64,000 bases of DNA from SXRF01 sp039808985 (GTDB lineage: Bacteria > Pseudomonadota > Alphaproteobacteria > Rickettsiales > SXRF01). Positions 26,641-35,376 of this stretch are shown here, piece after piece. The position numbers and the translations under genes are program-made. Below the pieces are notes generated by a model, which was given only the letters and a program-made list of their open reading frames with translations, made no database searches and was not told where the DNA came from. The stretch spans positions 1 to 64,000 of the forward strand of contig JBDHUC010000006.1 in the NCBI GenBank assembly GCA_039808985.1. Reading direction: 5' to 3'. Within the stretch, counting starts at the first letter, position 1. The number at the start of each line of letters is the position of its first letter.

Positions 26641-27594
26641 ATGATGGGTAAATCAATAGAACAGTATATCGGTATAGACGTATCCAAGCGCAAGCTGGAT
26701 GTGTATATGCATCCGCAGGCAAGCCATGCGAGTTTTCCCAACAATGAACGTGGCTATGAGCAGATGCTGCTGTGGCTGAGTCCGCGCAAGGTTGCATTGG
26801 TTGTCGCAGAAGAAACGGGCGGGTTGGAGCTTCCGGCGCTTGCCGCGCTACATGAAGCCGGGTATAAGGTTGCCAGAGTAAATCCACGCTGGATAAAGGA
26901 TTTTTCCCGCTCGGCAGGTAGGGCTGCTAAAACCGATAAGCTCGATGCATTGCAGATAGCCTTGTATGGTTGCAGCATGCAGCCGGAACCTTATATTCCC
27001 CTGAATGCAGATGGTGAGGCACTCAAGGCGCTAACTGCCCGTCATCGGCAGTTGGTAGATGAGATCACCATGGAGAACAATCGACTCAAGCAATCACGGC
27101 ATCACTGGGTTACGCAGCTCCATAAGCAGACCATACGCTTCCTTGAATACCAGTTAAAGGAAGTTGGCATTATGCTGCAAGCCATGACCGATACAGATGC
27201 TGTGGTAGCACGCAAGAAGAAGATCATAACTTCCATACCTGGCGTTGGTGAAGTGACCGCCCATATGCTCATTGCCGACCTGCCCGAACTCGGCAAGCTC
27301 AGCGGCAAGCAAATCTCCGCCCTTATCGGCGTTGCGCCGTTTAATCGGGATAGCGGAATACTCAGAGGATACCGCAGCATCTTTGGTGGCAGGGAAGCGG
27401 TACGCAAAGCTATGTATATGACTGCGCTCGGTGCTGCCACACGCAATAACCCCATATTGAAAGCCTTTTATCAAAAGCTACTGGAAGCAGGGAAGAAAAA
27501 GAAAGTTGCCTTGGTTGCCGTCATGCGCAAGCTGATCGTCATAATCAATGCCATGCTCAAAAATAATACCATCTGGCAGCAAAAGATAGCTTAA
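26641..27594 (+). mobile_element. IS110-family transposase (DEDD recombinase)
   Basis: This intact 317-residue recombinase has an N-terminal RuvC-like DEDD domain: GIDVSKRKLDV (Asp13), VAEETGG (Glu near 57), KTDKLDA (Asp99 and Asp102). The C-terminal Tnp_20 domain has SIPGVGEVTAHML and RDSGILRGYRS with the likely catalytic Ser238, then FGGREAVRKAMYM. Long upstream and short downstream non-coding ends place it in the IS110 rather than the IS1111 group. Full length suggests it could be active. Exact ends cannot be fixed without an empty site. Confidence 0.92.
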
Positions 27595-27745
27595 TTTTTG
27601 GCTAGGAAGTAGACCGCTTATTAACCAACCACTTATAATGCTTGCCATAATTTTATAAGAGTAATTTATATATTAATAACAGTTGCTTGATAAATTTCAT
27701 GAATTTGTCACATTCACGAACTGAATATTTTGATAAACTGCTGCT

Positions 27746-29324
27746 ATGACTCGCTACAATATTAACAACCCAGAGTTTATTACAAGCTATCTTGATTTAA
27801 TGGCTGAGGGTAGCTGAGGGTAATGCTGTGCTTGCCGAACATTTAAAAACAGCACTTTTAAAGCCTCTAGCAAAAGAGCCGGATTATCTAACAGAAGATG
27901 GTACAGATTCATATAAATTTACACCTACTAGCAGTCTCGACCAGAAAGTGCAGCATGTCGCTGATTGGATAAGTGCGGCAATGGTAAATAATGAGCCTTG
28001 GCTTGCCGATCTCAATAAAAAAGGTAAACCTAAAGTATTGGTAGATATTGGAAGCCTCAAGCAGGCCGTTGATAAAGCCAATATTGATATGCGCAAAAAC
28101 CGCGGTAATCCGGATTTTATTTTAGAAACTGCTAAAGATGTTCAGGAAGTAATGAAACTTGAGCATGGTTATCGTATAGTAAAATTACTAAGTCCACGCG
28201 CCCTTGATCGCGAAACTGCTATGCTCGGCCACTGTATAGGTGATGGTACTTACGATCATAAAGTAAAAAATCAGATAATTGCTTATTATTCATTGCGTGA
28301 CCAGAATAACCAAGCCTGCGCTAGCATGGAAGTTATGGATGGTTTATTACTGCAATGTAAAGGTAAAAACGATAAGTCAGTGCTTAAAAAGCATGTTCCC
28401 TACATCAAAAAATTTGTGGAAAGGGAAGAATTATGGGTAAAGGAAAAGCCTGCGCTTTGCGGGCTAATAAGCGATAAGCAGGGAGTTACTCAGAATATTT
28501 ATGATCTTCCCGAAAATACTCATTTTGTAGGAAATCTTAATCTTGAAGGTGTAGAAATTGAAAGCCTGCCTAAAGGGTTTCGCGTAGATGGAAATTTATT
28601 ATGTGCCAATTCGGCGATAAAAGAATTGCCCGATAATTTGGTGGTTTCCAGACATGCGGTATTTGACGGAAGTGAAATAGAAACCATTGGCGAAAATATT
28701 CATATCGGCAAGACTTTATCCTTAGCGCATTGTAAGAAACTTATTCATATTCCCGGCAGCACAAAAATAGATGGGGACCTAGTCCTATCTGGGAATGCCG
28801 TGGAAACCATGGGTGATAATATAACCATAGGTGGAGATTTGCGTGCTGATCTCCGTTCGCATTCGGCTCTTAAACATTTGCCAATGGGCATGAAAATAGG
28901 CGGTTCAGTGGAGTTGCCTTTTTGCAATTTGCTCTCTATTGGCGATAATGTGGCAATAGGCGAGCGCCTTAATCTTACTTGCAATCATAATCTTGCCCAT
29001 ATTGGCGCAGGCTTGAAAGTAGGCGGTTATATGGATGTTACCGCCAGCGCTATTTCCTCTTTGCCAGATAATTTGGAGATAGGGCATAATTTGTGGATTG
29101 AGCGCTGTAAGAACCTTCGCTCTTTGCCTAAAGGCCTTAATGTGGACGGAAACATATATATGAAAGGGTCGGAGGTTGCGGAATTGCCGGATGATCTGAT
29201 AGTTTCCGGCGCAGTTTTGGGGCCAGATAACACGCAAATGGAAAAGCCCAACGGTTCGGATAAGCAATGGGGCGTGCAAATGGGATCATCTAAAGCCTCA
29301 CAGGCTGCGGTGGCGCGCAGGTGA
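27746..29324 (+). pseudogene. PcfJ-like plus leucine-rich-repeat protein, frameshifted by a 10-bp duplication
   Basis: An ATG at 27746 opens MTRYNINNPEFITSYLDLMA and hits a stop at 27815. Removing one unit of a perfect 10-base tandem repeat (27803-27822) joins it in frame to the long downstream frame (from GTG 27828, 498 residues). The first domain contains DRETAMLGHCIGDGTYDHK and YYSLRDQNN, like PcfJ-type plasmid and phage proteins. Residues about 225-480 hold some eleven repeats of 20-23 residues with consensus GxLxL..I..LPxxLxV, similar to LPX leucine-rich repeats of bacterial effectors. It has no signal peptide. It could still be expressed from GTG 27828. Confidence 0.7.
27803..27822 (+). 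repeat. 10-bp tandem duplication breaking the reading frame
   Basis: GCTGAGGGTA occurs twice in direct succession. With one copy the frame is continuous; with two it shifts and stops at TGA 27815-27817. Confidence 0.92.
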
Positions 29325-29355
29325 TTGGAACCACTCAGGTCTTGAGTATGATAGG

Positions 29356-29595
29356 TTACTGCTTATTGCCGAGTTTTGCTACCACACCAGCAGCACCGTC
29401 CGGGCGGTTAATGAACTCTATCCCGGCAGCTTCCAACGACTTACGAACCTTCATAAGCGTGCTTGTCCTGCTGTCTGCGCTTTGGGTCTCCAACTTTAAT
29501 ATGGCGGTCTCGGATAGCAAAGATTTATCGGCCAGGTCCTGTTGAGACCAACCCAAGAGCGCCCGTGCAGCGCGTATCTGCGAACCAGTAATCAT
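29356..29595 (-). CDS. XRE-family helix-turn-helix regulator
   Basis: This 79-residue protein starts MITGSQIRAARALLGWSQQD and continues LADKSLLSETAILKLE, a standard Cro/CI-type HTH (about 5-60). The C-terminal AAGIEFINRPDGAAGVV is typical of small alphaproteobacterial XRE regulators. The open frame extends upstream to 29763, but those extra 56 residues lie in the promoter region shared with the divergent gene and look unlike protein, so I start at 29595. Confidence 0.82.
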   Translation of the reverse strand: MITGSQIRAARALLGWSQQDLADKSLLSETAILKLETQSADSRTSTLMKVRKSLEAAGIEFINRPDGAAGVVAKLGNKQ

Positions 29596-29645
29596 CCTGA
29601 CCACAAATATTGAAACACTGGAATAATCAATAATGGAACTATAAA

Positions 29646-29663
29646 ACCATTTTATTAAATGGT
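29646..29663. promoter_or_regulatory. Inverted repeat between divergent XRE genes
   Basis: ACCATTT-TATT-AAATGGT is a perfect 7-4-7 inverted repeat in the 186-base space between two divergent HTH genes. It could be an operator or a hairpin. Confidence 0.4.
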
Positions 29664-29712
29664 AAAACCGTGCATATGAAATGACTAAAGGGGTAAAGCC
29701 TGTCATAAATAT

Positions 29713-29740
29713 GGTCAGAATAATCATTTTTATCTTGACC
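29713..29740. promoter_or_regulatory. Candidate operator upstream of the plus-strand XRE gene
   Basis: GGTCAGAATAA-N6-TTATCTTGACC is an 11-base inverted repeat with two mismatches, ending 41 bases before the start at 29782. The position suits repressor binding. Confidence 0.45.
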
Positions 29741-29781
29741 AGTGAGACAGTCGCTCCTGACATTCAAGAGGAGAAAAAAAC

Positions 29782-29991
29782 ATGCAATATAGCACCCGTA
29801 TGCTTCGCCAATTGCGCTTTACTATCGGCAATAATATCCATTCATTACGTGTTAAACAGAAAATGCCACTGCATAAGCTTGCTAAACTTAGCGGCGTGCC
29901 GGAACTGCTGATTGACCATTATGAGCTGGGGAAAAATAGAATCAGCCTTGATGAATTATTCAAAATTTCCTGCGCACTGGAGGTGGAATAG
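29782..29991 (+). CDS. Small XRE-family HTH protein
   Basis: The 69 residues are essentially one HTH domain: IGNNIHSLRVKQKMPLHKLA, KLSGVPELLIDHYELGKN and RISLDELFKISCALEV. AAGAGGAG precedes the ATG. It is divergent from another XRE gene, and the two probably regulate each other or the neighbouring accessory genes. It lies about 120 bases before tRNA-Thr. Confidence 0.82.
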   Translation: MQYSTRMLRQLRFTIGNNIHSLRVKQKMPLHKLAKLSGVPELLIDHYELGKNRISLDELFKISCALEVE

Positions 29992-30111
29992 AAAAACTGG
30001 TTATATGATTGCATAAAACAAGTTAGCGGCAGTTAATTCCTGATTTTGTATAATCCACAGGTTGCAATTGGATAAAATTAACGCTAATTAGTCTAATTCT
30101 TTACAATATAT

Positions 30112-30187
30112 GCCGCTTTAGCTCAGTTGGTAGAGCACTTCATTCGTAATGAAGGGGTCGGGTGTTCGAGTCACCTAAGCGGCACCA
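30112..30187 (+). tRNA. tRNA-Thr(CGT)
   Basis: The acceptor GCCGCTT pairs with AAGCGGC, the D arm is GCTCAGTTGGTAGAGC, and the anticodon stem CTTCA/TGAAG holds loop TTCGTAA (anticodon CGT). The T loop is TTCGAGT, and CCA is encoded at 30185-30187. Confidence 0.96.
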
Positions 30188-30371
30188 TGAAATTTATTGT
30201 TATTTTTCAATATGCTAGATTTTGTAGCCGATGCCTCGCGCCGTGTGCGCGAGTGTCGTTTAAGGCGACTTCTAGAGATGCTTAAATACAGACGTTTTTC
30301 GATAAGATTTTATCTGTTTTCTCTACGGGCGATTCTGGCAGTGTCGTTTTGAAATGAAGAAATCTTACAAA
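30188..30371. other. Post-tRNA spacer with a GC hairpin
   Basis: This 184-base gene-free stretch lies between tRNA-Thr and the 3' end of the NAD operon. CTCGCGC-N5-GCGCGAG (30235-30253) is a perfect 7-base stem, and GTCG-N7-CGAC follows at 30256-30270. There is no T run. I see no gene. Confidence 0.4.
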
Positions 30372-31145
30372 TTAAGCGGCACCCTCAATATTTCTTATAA
30401 AGAAGTGCGGTTTTTGATCTGCTTTTTGCCGGTATAGCTGGGCTGGGCGCTTACCATCATACCGCATGTCATCAGTTTCTTCTAATATGTCCGTATTTAG
30501 TATTCTGCGGCGGAAAGACTTATGATCTATTTTCTTATCCAGGATGTTCTCATAAACTTTTTGCAATTCACCCAGAGTAAAATCTTTAGGCATTAGATAA
30601 ACAGGCAAGGAGGTATATAAAACCTTGCTACGCAGCCTTTCTACACATTTTGCAAGTATATCGGCATGGTCAAAGGCCAGCTTGTCTTTGACCTTTCCAT
30701 TCGTAACCAGCGACCACTTGATATCGATGGCCCCTTTATCTGCCTGGAGTTTTACTTCATGGCAGGGTATAAGCGCAAAATAAATGGTGGTGACCGACCA
30801 GCCACGCGGATCACGTGTTTTATTCCCTATCGTGCCATATTGCTCCAGATACGGAGTACGTACACCAGTTTTTTCTTCTAGTTTTCTCTTAGCGGTAGCT
30901 TCAATATCATAATCCATTTCAATATCGATAAATCCTCCGACCAGCGACCACATATCTTTGAACGGATGCTCGCCACGCTTGGCAGTCAGTACATGTAAAT
31001 GATCATCAATGACGGTGAAGATTGCGGTATCTACCGATGTGCTGGCTCGCGCAAAAATGGATGGATCATAATTCTTTAAGAATTCTTCTTCCGATTGGGT
31101 AGTATTTTTCACGTTAAACCCCAAGTAATTATAATTCTGCATCAA
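30372..31145 (-). CDS. nrtR: NrtR-type Nudix-domain transcriptional regulator of NAD metabolism
   Basis: This 257-residue protein has a Nudix-like domain (about 35-165) with WSLVGGFIDIEMDYDIEATA and KRKLEEKTGV, where the catalytic RE of the Nudix box has become RK, arguing against hydrolase activity. It also has YLEQYGTIGNKTRDPRGWSV, a hallmark of NrtR. A C-terminal winged helix (about 175-245, FTLGELQKVYENILDKKIDH then KSFRRRIL) binds DNA. NrtR represses NAD genes and releases DNA on binding ADP-ribose-type ligands. It is the last gene of the five-gene operon and overlaps nadV by 17 bases. Confidence 0.88.
   Translation of the reverse strand: MMQNYNYLGFNVKNTTQSEEEFLKNYDPSIFARASTSVDTAIFTVIDDHLHVLTAKRGEHPFKDMWSLVGGFIDIEMDYDIEATAKRKLEEKTGVRTPYLEQYGTIGNKTRDPRGWSVTTIYFALIPCHEVKLQADKGAIDIKWSLVTNGKVKDKLAFDHADILAKCVERLRSKVLYTSLPVYLMPKDFTLGELQKVYENILDKKIDHKSFRRRILNTDILEETDDMRYDGKRPAQLYRQKADQKPHFFIRNIEGAA
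30373..30383 (+). repeat. Copy of the tRNA-Thr 3' end (possible attachment-site scar)
   Basis: TAAGCGGCACC (30373-30383) repeats the last acceptor-stem bases, discriminator and CC of tRNA-Thr (30176-30186) exactly. It overlaps the stop codon of the NrtR-like gene. Direct repeats of a tRNA 3' end mark integration by tyrosine recombinases, but no integrase is nearby and 11 bases is short. Confidence 0.4.
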
Positions 31146-32613
31146 TAGTTTTTCGTATTTCTGCTAAAGAAATGGGTTTCAGCAACTTACCATCAACAAA
31201 AACGGTTTCTAGTAACCCCTGATTTTCTTGCTCTTCTGTTTGCTTATCATGCAATACTAAAGCTTTACCTTCTTGCTCGATACGAAGCAATCCTCTCGCC
31301 GATTTTTTAGTGCCGGAATCGGTTTTTGGGGACTTGAATATGTCGCGGCGTTCTCCATTCACCACGCCGCTGGTGGCCTTCATGGCAAAGCCGAAATTAT
31401 CACGGGTTACATATTGATAGGTATAGGAGCCAACACCGAATACGACGTTGCCAGAGGCAAAACCCTTAGCTTCCAGATTTTTTAGTATCGTCTGCGCTCG
31501 TTCGAGTGTAATGGAGTCGCCGTAAATAAGGCCGATATGAGGATCGAGCATCTTATAGCCTTTGTCCGTTACCGTACCGCCGAAAACATCCCACAAACAT
31601 TCTATCGCACCTTTATATTCCGGGCTGTCTTTTGGCGCTTCCAGGTCCCCCGCTACGATCTTAACCGGATCGCCGCTATCGGGGCGGATAACTAGTTTTC
31701 CTTCACGTTTCAATATTTCATTTTTCATTTCTACGGTATACTCCGTTACAACTTTCCAGAAATCCCATGTGTCAGAAACAATTGAAACGATACCGCTTGG
31801 ATATAAATTGTTGATCAGTCTGCGAAATGTGGCAAGCTCTCCATCCGGCATACCCATGCACATGACTGAATGTTCGGTAGCAGGCACTGAACAGCCCAGC
31901 ATTTCTTTTTCGGCATCGGCGTAGTAATAATCTTCAGCCAGATCAATGCCAGGAACGGTATCGGTACCCCAGAAAGAAGTTAAGTGCGCGGCACCGCTTA
32001 TTGCCGAATCCTGAAGGCTCGACATGCCACGGAATGAAAAGTCGTGTGCCTGGAACTGTACGAATTCTTTGGGGGTGCCGGTTTTTTCCGCGTATTGCAT
32101 CAAAAGTTTCTTATACTCAAAAGCGGTGGTTGCCGAGGTTACCGGTTTCCACAGATAACAGGAAATCACGCTTTCGATGTAATTGGTAAGCCAGAAAAAA
32201 TCTGGGTGGGTGTTGACGATAGTGAGTACCGGCACGCCGATTGGCACACGCGTTCCCTCAGAAAGTGCTTTGATTTTTATAGGTAGATATCCGAGGTCGT
32301 GTAATGCTGCAATATGCGATACATCAATGGAATCCTTACCCAGGGAAAAATCCATACGCCTTTTATAAGCAGCAACCACTTTGTTTTTATCCTTGTTAAA
32401 GAATTGCTCATTCCAGGAATTGATAAGAAAATCCTGGATAAAATATTGCAAACCAAAGAATACTATTTTGTTATCATAATTATTCTTTAGCACTTTGGCC
32501 AGGCTGGCACTGCGTGGGGTAAAGTTCGCATATACCTCGGTGGTTCCTTCCGGATATTGGCGGCGGTGGTCGGTTTTATAAAAATCTATGGCTGTTAGTG
32601 GATTCGCACGCAT
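31129..32613 (-). CDS. nadV: Nicotinamide phosphoribosyltransferase (NadV/NAMPT family)
   Basis: This 494-residue enzyme joins nicotinamide to PRPP to give NMN. Family segments are DFYKTDHRRQYPEGTTEVYA at the N-terminus, FVQFQAHDFSFRGMSSLQDS, TEHSVMCMG, VSDTWDFWKVV and VIRPDSGDP with the phosphoribosyl-binding RPDSG loop. Length matches bacterial and phage NadV. AAGGAG precedes the start. It sits directly after a PRPP-synthetase-like gene, the pairing seen in vibriophage nadV-prs units. Activity on ADP-ribosyl-pyrophosphate, as in NARP1 Namat, cannot be excluded from sequence. Confidence 0.93.
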   Translation of the reverse strand: MRANPLTAIDFYKTDHRRQYPEGTTEVYANFTPRSASLAKVLKNNYDNKIVFFGLQYFIQDFLINSWNEQFFNKDKNKVVAAYKRRMDFSLGKDSIDVSHIAALHDLGYLPIKIKALSEGTRVPIGVPVLTIVNTHPDFFWLTNYIESVISCYLWKPVTSATTAFEYKKLLMQYAEKTGTPKEFVQFQAHDFSFRGMSSLQDSAISGAAHLTSFWGTDTVPGIDLAEDYYYADAEKEMLGCSVPATEHSVMCMGMPDGELATFRRLINNLYPSGIVSIVSDTWDFWKVVTEYTVEMKNEILKREGKLVIRPDSGDPVKIVAGDLEAPKDSPEYKGAIECLWDVFGGTVTDKGYKMLDPHIGLIYGDSITLERAQTILKNLEAKGFASGNVVFGVGSYTYQYVTRDNFGFAMKATSGVVNGERRDIFKSPKTDSGTKKSARGLLRIEQEGKALVLHDKQTEEQENQGLLETVFVDGKLLKPISLAEIRKTIDAEL

Positions 32614-32626
32614 GGGAATTCTCCTT

Positions 32627-33430
32627 TTATTTGCTGAATATGGTAAGAGTTGGGTTGTTTATTTCAGGGTCTTTAAGCATGGTATAATAACAATAAATAT
32701 GCTTAAAATGGGGTGATATCTCGCTAAGCCCCTGCGAGAAGATACCGTGCGTCACATAAAGATAAATATCACCTGCGCCGCCACCCTTTAATTCTTTCGC
32801 CAGTTCAATAAATGTCCTGCCGCCATCGCATATATCATCCACGATCAGCAAATCACGGCCATTTACATCTGCATGTATTGCTGTAGCAGTGATATTGCCG
32901 GTCATGGTGTCGCGGGTTTTGCTGGAACAGAATACTTCTGCTGAAAGTAGCTTAGCCGCCATGCGCGTTTTCTTTTCTGCCCCGGCATCTGGCGAAACCA
33001 GAGCTAGCTTTTTATCAGCTACCATTTTTGCCAGATGGTTACTTACGATCTCCGCCAGTGGAATAATCTTGCAGTTATTAAGCAGGGCAGGGGTTACATC
33101 GGAATGCGGATCATAGATTGTAACGCTGGCACAATGTAAGCTGTTTATGATATCCGCCATTACCTTTACACTTAGAGATTCACCCTCATTACATACCCTG
33201 TCCTGCCGCGCGTATGGAAAGTAAGGGATGGTCAGGTTTATAACAGTGGCTGGATTTACCCGGCGTATGGCATCAACCGCAAGCATCAGGCACATGATAT
33301 CATCGGAACTGCTTAAGTGAGCGGTAATGCTGGTTTTATCGCTGATATCCGCAATATTTATTTTTATATGGCATTCCCCACCGGAAAATTGGAATGTTTC
33401 TAATTTTTTACCGTTTACAATAATTGGCAT
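32627..33430 (-). CDS. prs: Short PRPP-synthetase-like enzyme (NadV-linked)
   Basis: In 267 residues (housekeeping Prs is about 310), it shows PYFPYARQDRVCNEGESLSV (ATP-binding region), YDPHSDVTPALL in place of the usual DLHADQIQGFF, VSPDAGAEKKTRMA, a flexible-loop KTR, and the PRPP-binding loop IVDDICDGGRTF in place of DDIIDTGGT. These departures are those of NadV-associated Prs proteins. It probably makes PRPP for nadV 13 bases downstream. An alternative is an Adps-like enzyme that pyrophosphorylates ADP-ribose. The first 40 residues differ from housekeeping Prs. Confidence 0.88.
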   Translation of the reverse strand: MPIIVNGKKLETFQFSGGECHIKINIADISDKTSITAHLSSSDDIMCLMLAVDAIRRVNPATVINLTIPYFPYARQDRVCNEGESLSVKVMADIINSLHCASVTIYDPHSDVTPALLNNCKIIPLAEIVSNHLAKMVADKKLALVSPDAGAEKKTRMAAKLLSAEVFCSSKTRDTMTGNITATAIHADVNGRDLLIVDDICDGGRTFIELAKELKGGGAGDIYLYVTHGIFSQGLSEISPHFKHIYCYYTMLKDPEINNPTLTIFSK

Positions 33431-33440
33431 CGCTCGCTCC

Positions 33441-34367
33441 TTATATTACCAAATAACCTTTTTTATCCGCCACACTGACCGTTGCCATAGTACCGGAATT
33501 GAACTCAATGCAATCCGATTCCACACCATCGCTGAAGATAACCCCGTTCTCAGCCATCATTGAAGTTACCTTCATATTATTATTTTTCTTTATGTTGCCG
33601 AATACTAGTTCAGTTCCTGTTACATTACTGGGAAATGGCTCCCTTACGCTATAACAAAGATGGTCAGCATCCCAGTCGAAGCCTTTGTATCGCTTGGCAG
33701 CGTGCTTCTGCCCGGCTATTCTATTGGCACCCGTCAGGATACTGCTTAGCCAGCCAGTTGAGCCAAGACCTGTGGAAATAATGATGCCACTGGAGGATTG
33801 TTGCTCTTTTCTATTATCCACCTCCAGCATATAGCGAGCTGAAGTATGGCTTTTGGGGCCAATAAAAATATCATTCACCCCATAAAGCATATGGCCATTA
33901 TTCGTTTCAATCTTTGCAAATGTTATTTCTTTTCTTTTTCTTTTGTTATTATACAGTTCCATAACGATTGCAGCAGCATCAGGGGCGGTAAACGGTAGCA
34001 ATACACCATCCCAGCGCACCGGATCCGGGTTAATCGCTACCACTGCGTGATTGTCAAGATATTTAAGGGTGTTTGCAACCAGTCCATCCTGGCCGATAAC
34101 TACGATCATATCATTCTTTGCAAAAATGAAATTTGGCACATAGGAGCGATCAATAACCTGCACCCGGGCGATCTTCTGTAAATCAGCCTCAACCTTTGCA
34201 ACTGCCCGTTTATAGATATGGTCTTCTTGCTGGTAATCAGAAAAATCCATCCCAAGATTCTCTACGTAAAACTTGGCCTGATCGATAGTATTGAATTTGA
34301 CGATGACCTCATCAAGCCGAGTTTTACGGGTAATTATTATGATCTTATTCTCAGTAAGCCTATGCAT
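33441..34367 (-). CDS. NAD-kinase-like protein (diverged)
   Basis: This 308-residue protein has the NAD/diacylglycerol-kinase fold: MIVVIGQDGLVANTLKYLD (the GGDG motif changed to GQDG), NPDPVRWDGVLLPF, a central beta region, and ISTGLGSTGWLSS, corresponding to the TPTGSTAY loop. The first 80 residues are an extension not found in PpnK. Family members phosphorylate NAD to NADP; here the substrate is uncertain. It overlaps the SPFH gene by eight bases and is 10 bases from prs, firmly within the NAD operon. Confidence 0.78.
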   Translation of the reverse strand: MHRLTENKIIIITRKTRLDEVIVKFNTIDQAKFYVENLGMDFSDYQQEDHIYKRAVAKVEADLQKIARVQVIDRSYVPNFIFAKNDMIVVIGQDGLVANTLKYLDNHAVVAINPDPVRWDGVLLPFTAPDAAAIVMELYNNKRKRKEITFAKIETNNGHMLYGVNDIFIGPKSHTSARYMLEVDNRKEQQSSSGIIISTGLGSTGWLSSILTGANRIAGQKHAAKRYKGFDWDADHLCYSVREPFPSNVTGTELVFGNIKKNNNMKVTSMMAENGVIFSDGVESDCIEFNSGTMATVSVADKKGYLVI

Positions 34368-35322
34368 GGCTGGCCTGCATCAGCTGACCGAGAAGGTCAG
34401 GGGTTATATTAAGCTGACCGATCTTATTCGCATTTTCTGAGAGATCACGGAATGATGCAGCGATGAGTTGAGCTGGGTCCATCCCTACCATAGCTAGGGC
34501 CTGAATGGTTTTAGAATCGATCCGGCTTATTGCAGCCATGCTGGTTTCTATAGCATAGGCTTTCGCATCGGCTTCTTTTTTGCTATTTTCTACGACTATC
34601 GCTACCAGCTCTTCATTTTTCTTCTCAAGAATGATTTTACCGCTTATGTCAGCCTCCCGCATCTCACGGTTTTTTTCTTCTACCACCCGTTCAGTGAGCA
34701 ATTCATTTTCCTTAATGGCACGTTCTTGCTCAATGGCTGAATTCCGGCGCTGATAAAGCGCATCGTCAGCTTGCTTAAGCAAAGATTCACGGGTTTCGGC
34801 CTCCAATGCCCGGCTTGTTTCTTTATTGGCTTTTACCCCGAGGATAGAAAAACCTACTATCTCAATACCCAGCTTTTTCAATGAGCTTGAGTTCATCAGT
34901 TCCGAATACACCACCGCGGTTAGTTTTTCCCCACAGGAGATGGCTTCTTTCAAATTTAATTTTTCCAACTCTTTACGCAGTGATACCTGAACCAGGTTTA
35001 CAATGCGTTTAGGAAGTTTTTTAGGATCATCAGAGATATATTCACCACGCACATTCAGGCTGTAGTTAAGCATCTGCGTAATAGCAGCCACATCAACGAT
35101 CTTATAGGTTACCTGACCCTGTACGGTAACTTCCTGGAAATCTCCAGTCACCTCGCTGAACATGAATGGTACATCCTCACTGCCCATAGGTACAGAAACA
35201 AGGGAGGTGGATGGTGCATGATAGAATAGTGAAAGACCAAAACCTTCTTTGATAGCTTTCCCATTCCGAGATTTGATCAGGTATGTTGATGGATCAACTT
35301 TAACAAATTTTACGCCGAACAT
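34360..35322 (-). CDS. Cytoplasmic SPFH/Band-7 domain protein
   Basis: This 320-residue protein lacks the usual N-terminal membrane anchor. The SPFH domain (about 10-180) includes FQEVTVQGQVTYKIVD and LKKLGIEIVGFSILGVKANK. A long charged coiled coil follows (about 180-260, Glu/Lys/Arg-rich with EQERAIKENELLTERVVEEK), then a C-terminal helical tail, TPDLLGQLMQASHA. SPFH proteins form oligomeric scaffolds. It is the first gene of the NAD operon, with GGGAG before the start and a palindromic promoter upstream. Its role there is unknown. Confidence 0.85.
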   Translation of the reverse strand: MFGVKFVKVDPSTYLIKSRNGKAIKEGFGLSLFYHAPSTSLVSVPMGSEDVPFMFSEVTGDFQEVTVQGQVTYKIVDVAAITQMLNYSLNVRGEYISDDPKKLPKRIVNLVQVSLRKELEKLNLKEAISCGEKLTAVVYSELMNSSSLKKLGIEIVGFSILGVKANKETSRALEAETRESLLKQADDALYQRRNSAIEQERAIKENELLTERVVEEKNREMREADISGKIILEKKNEELVAIVVENSKKEADAKAYAIETSMAAISRIDSKTIQALAMVGMDPAQLIAASFRDLSENANKIGQLNITPDLLGQLMQASHA

Positions 35323-35376
35323 TATTAATCTCCCATGTAGTTATTATTATGTTAAATGGCTCACAGCCACAAATGA

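Noticed and set aside
27696..27720. TTCATGAAT...ATTCACGAA as an operator upstream of the PcfJ-like gene
   Set aside because: One mismatch and AT-rich context; no regulator can be tied to it, so it is below my threshold for a site.
29596..29763. N-terminal 56-residue extension of the minus-strand XRE regulator
   Set aside because: It spans the inverted repeats and the promoter region of the divergent gene, and the HTH domain starts normally at 29595.
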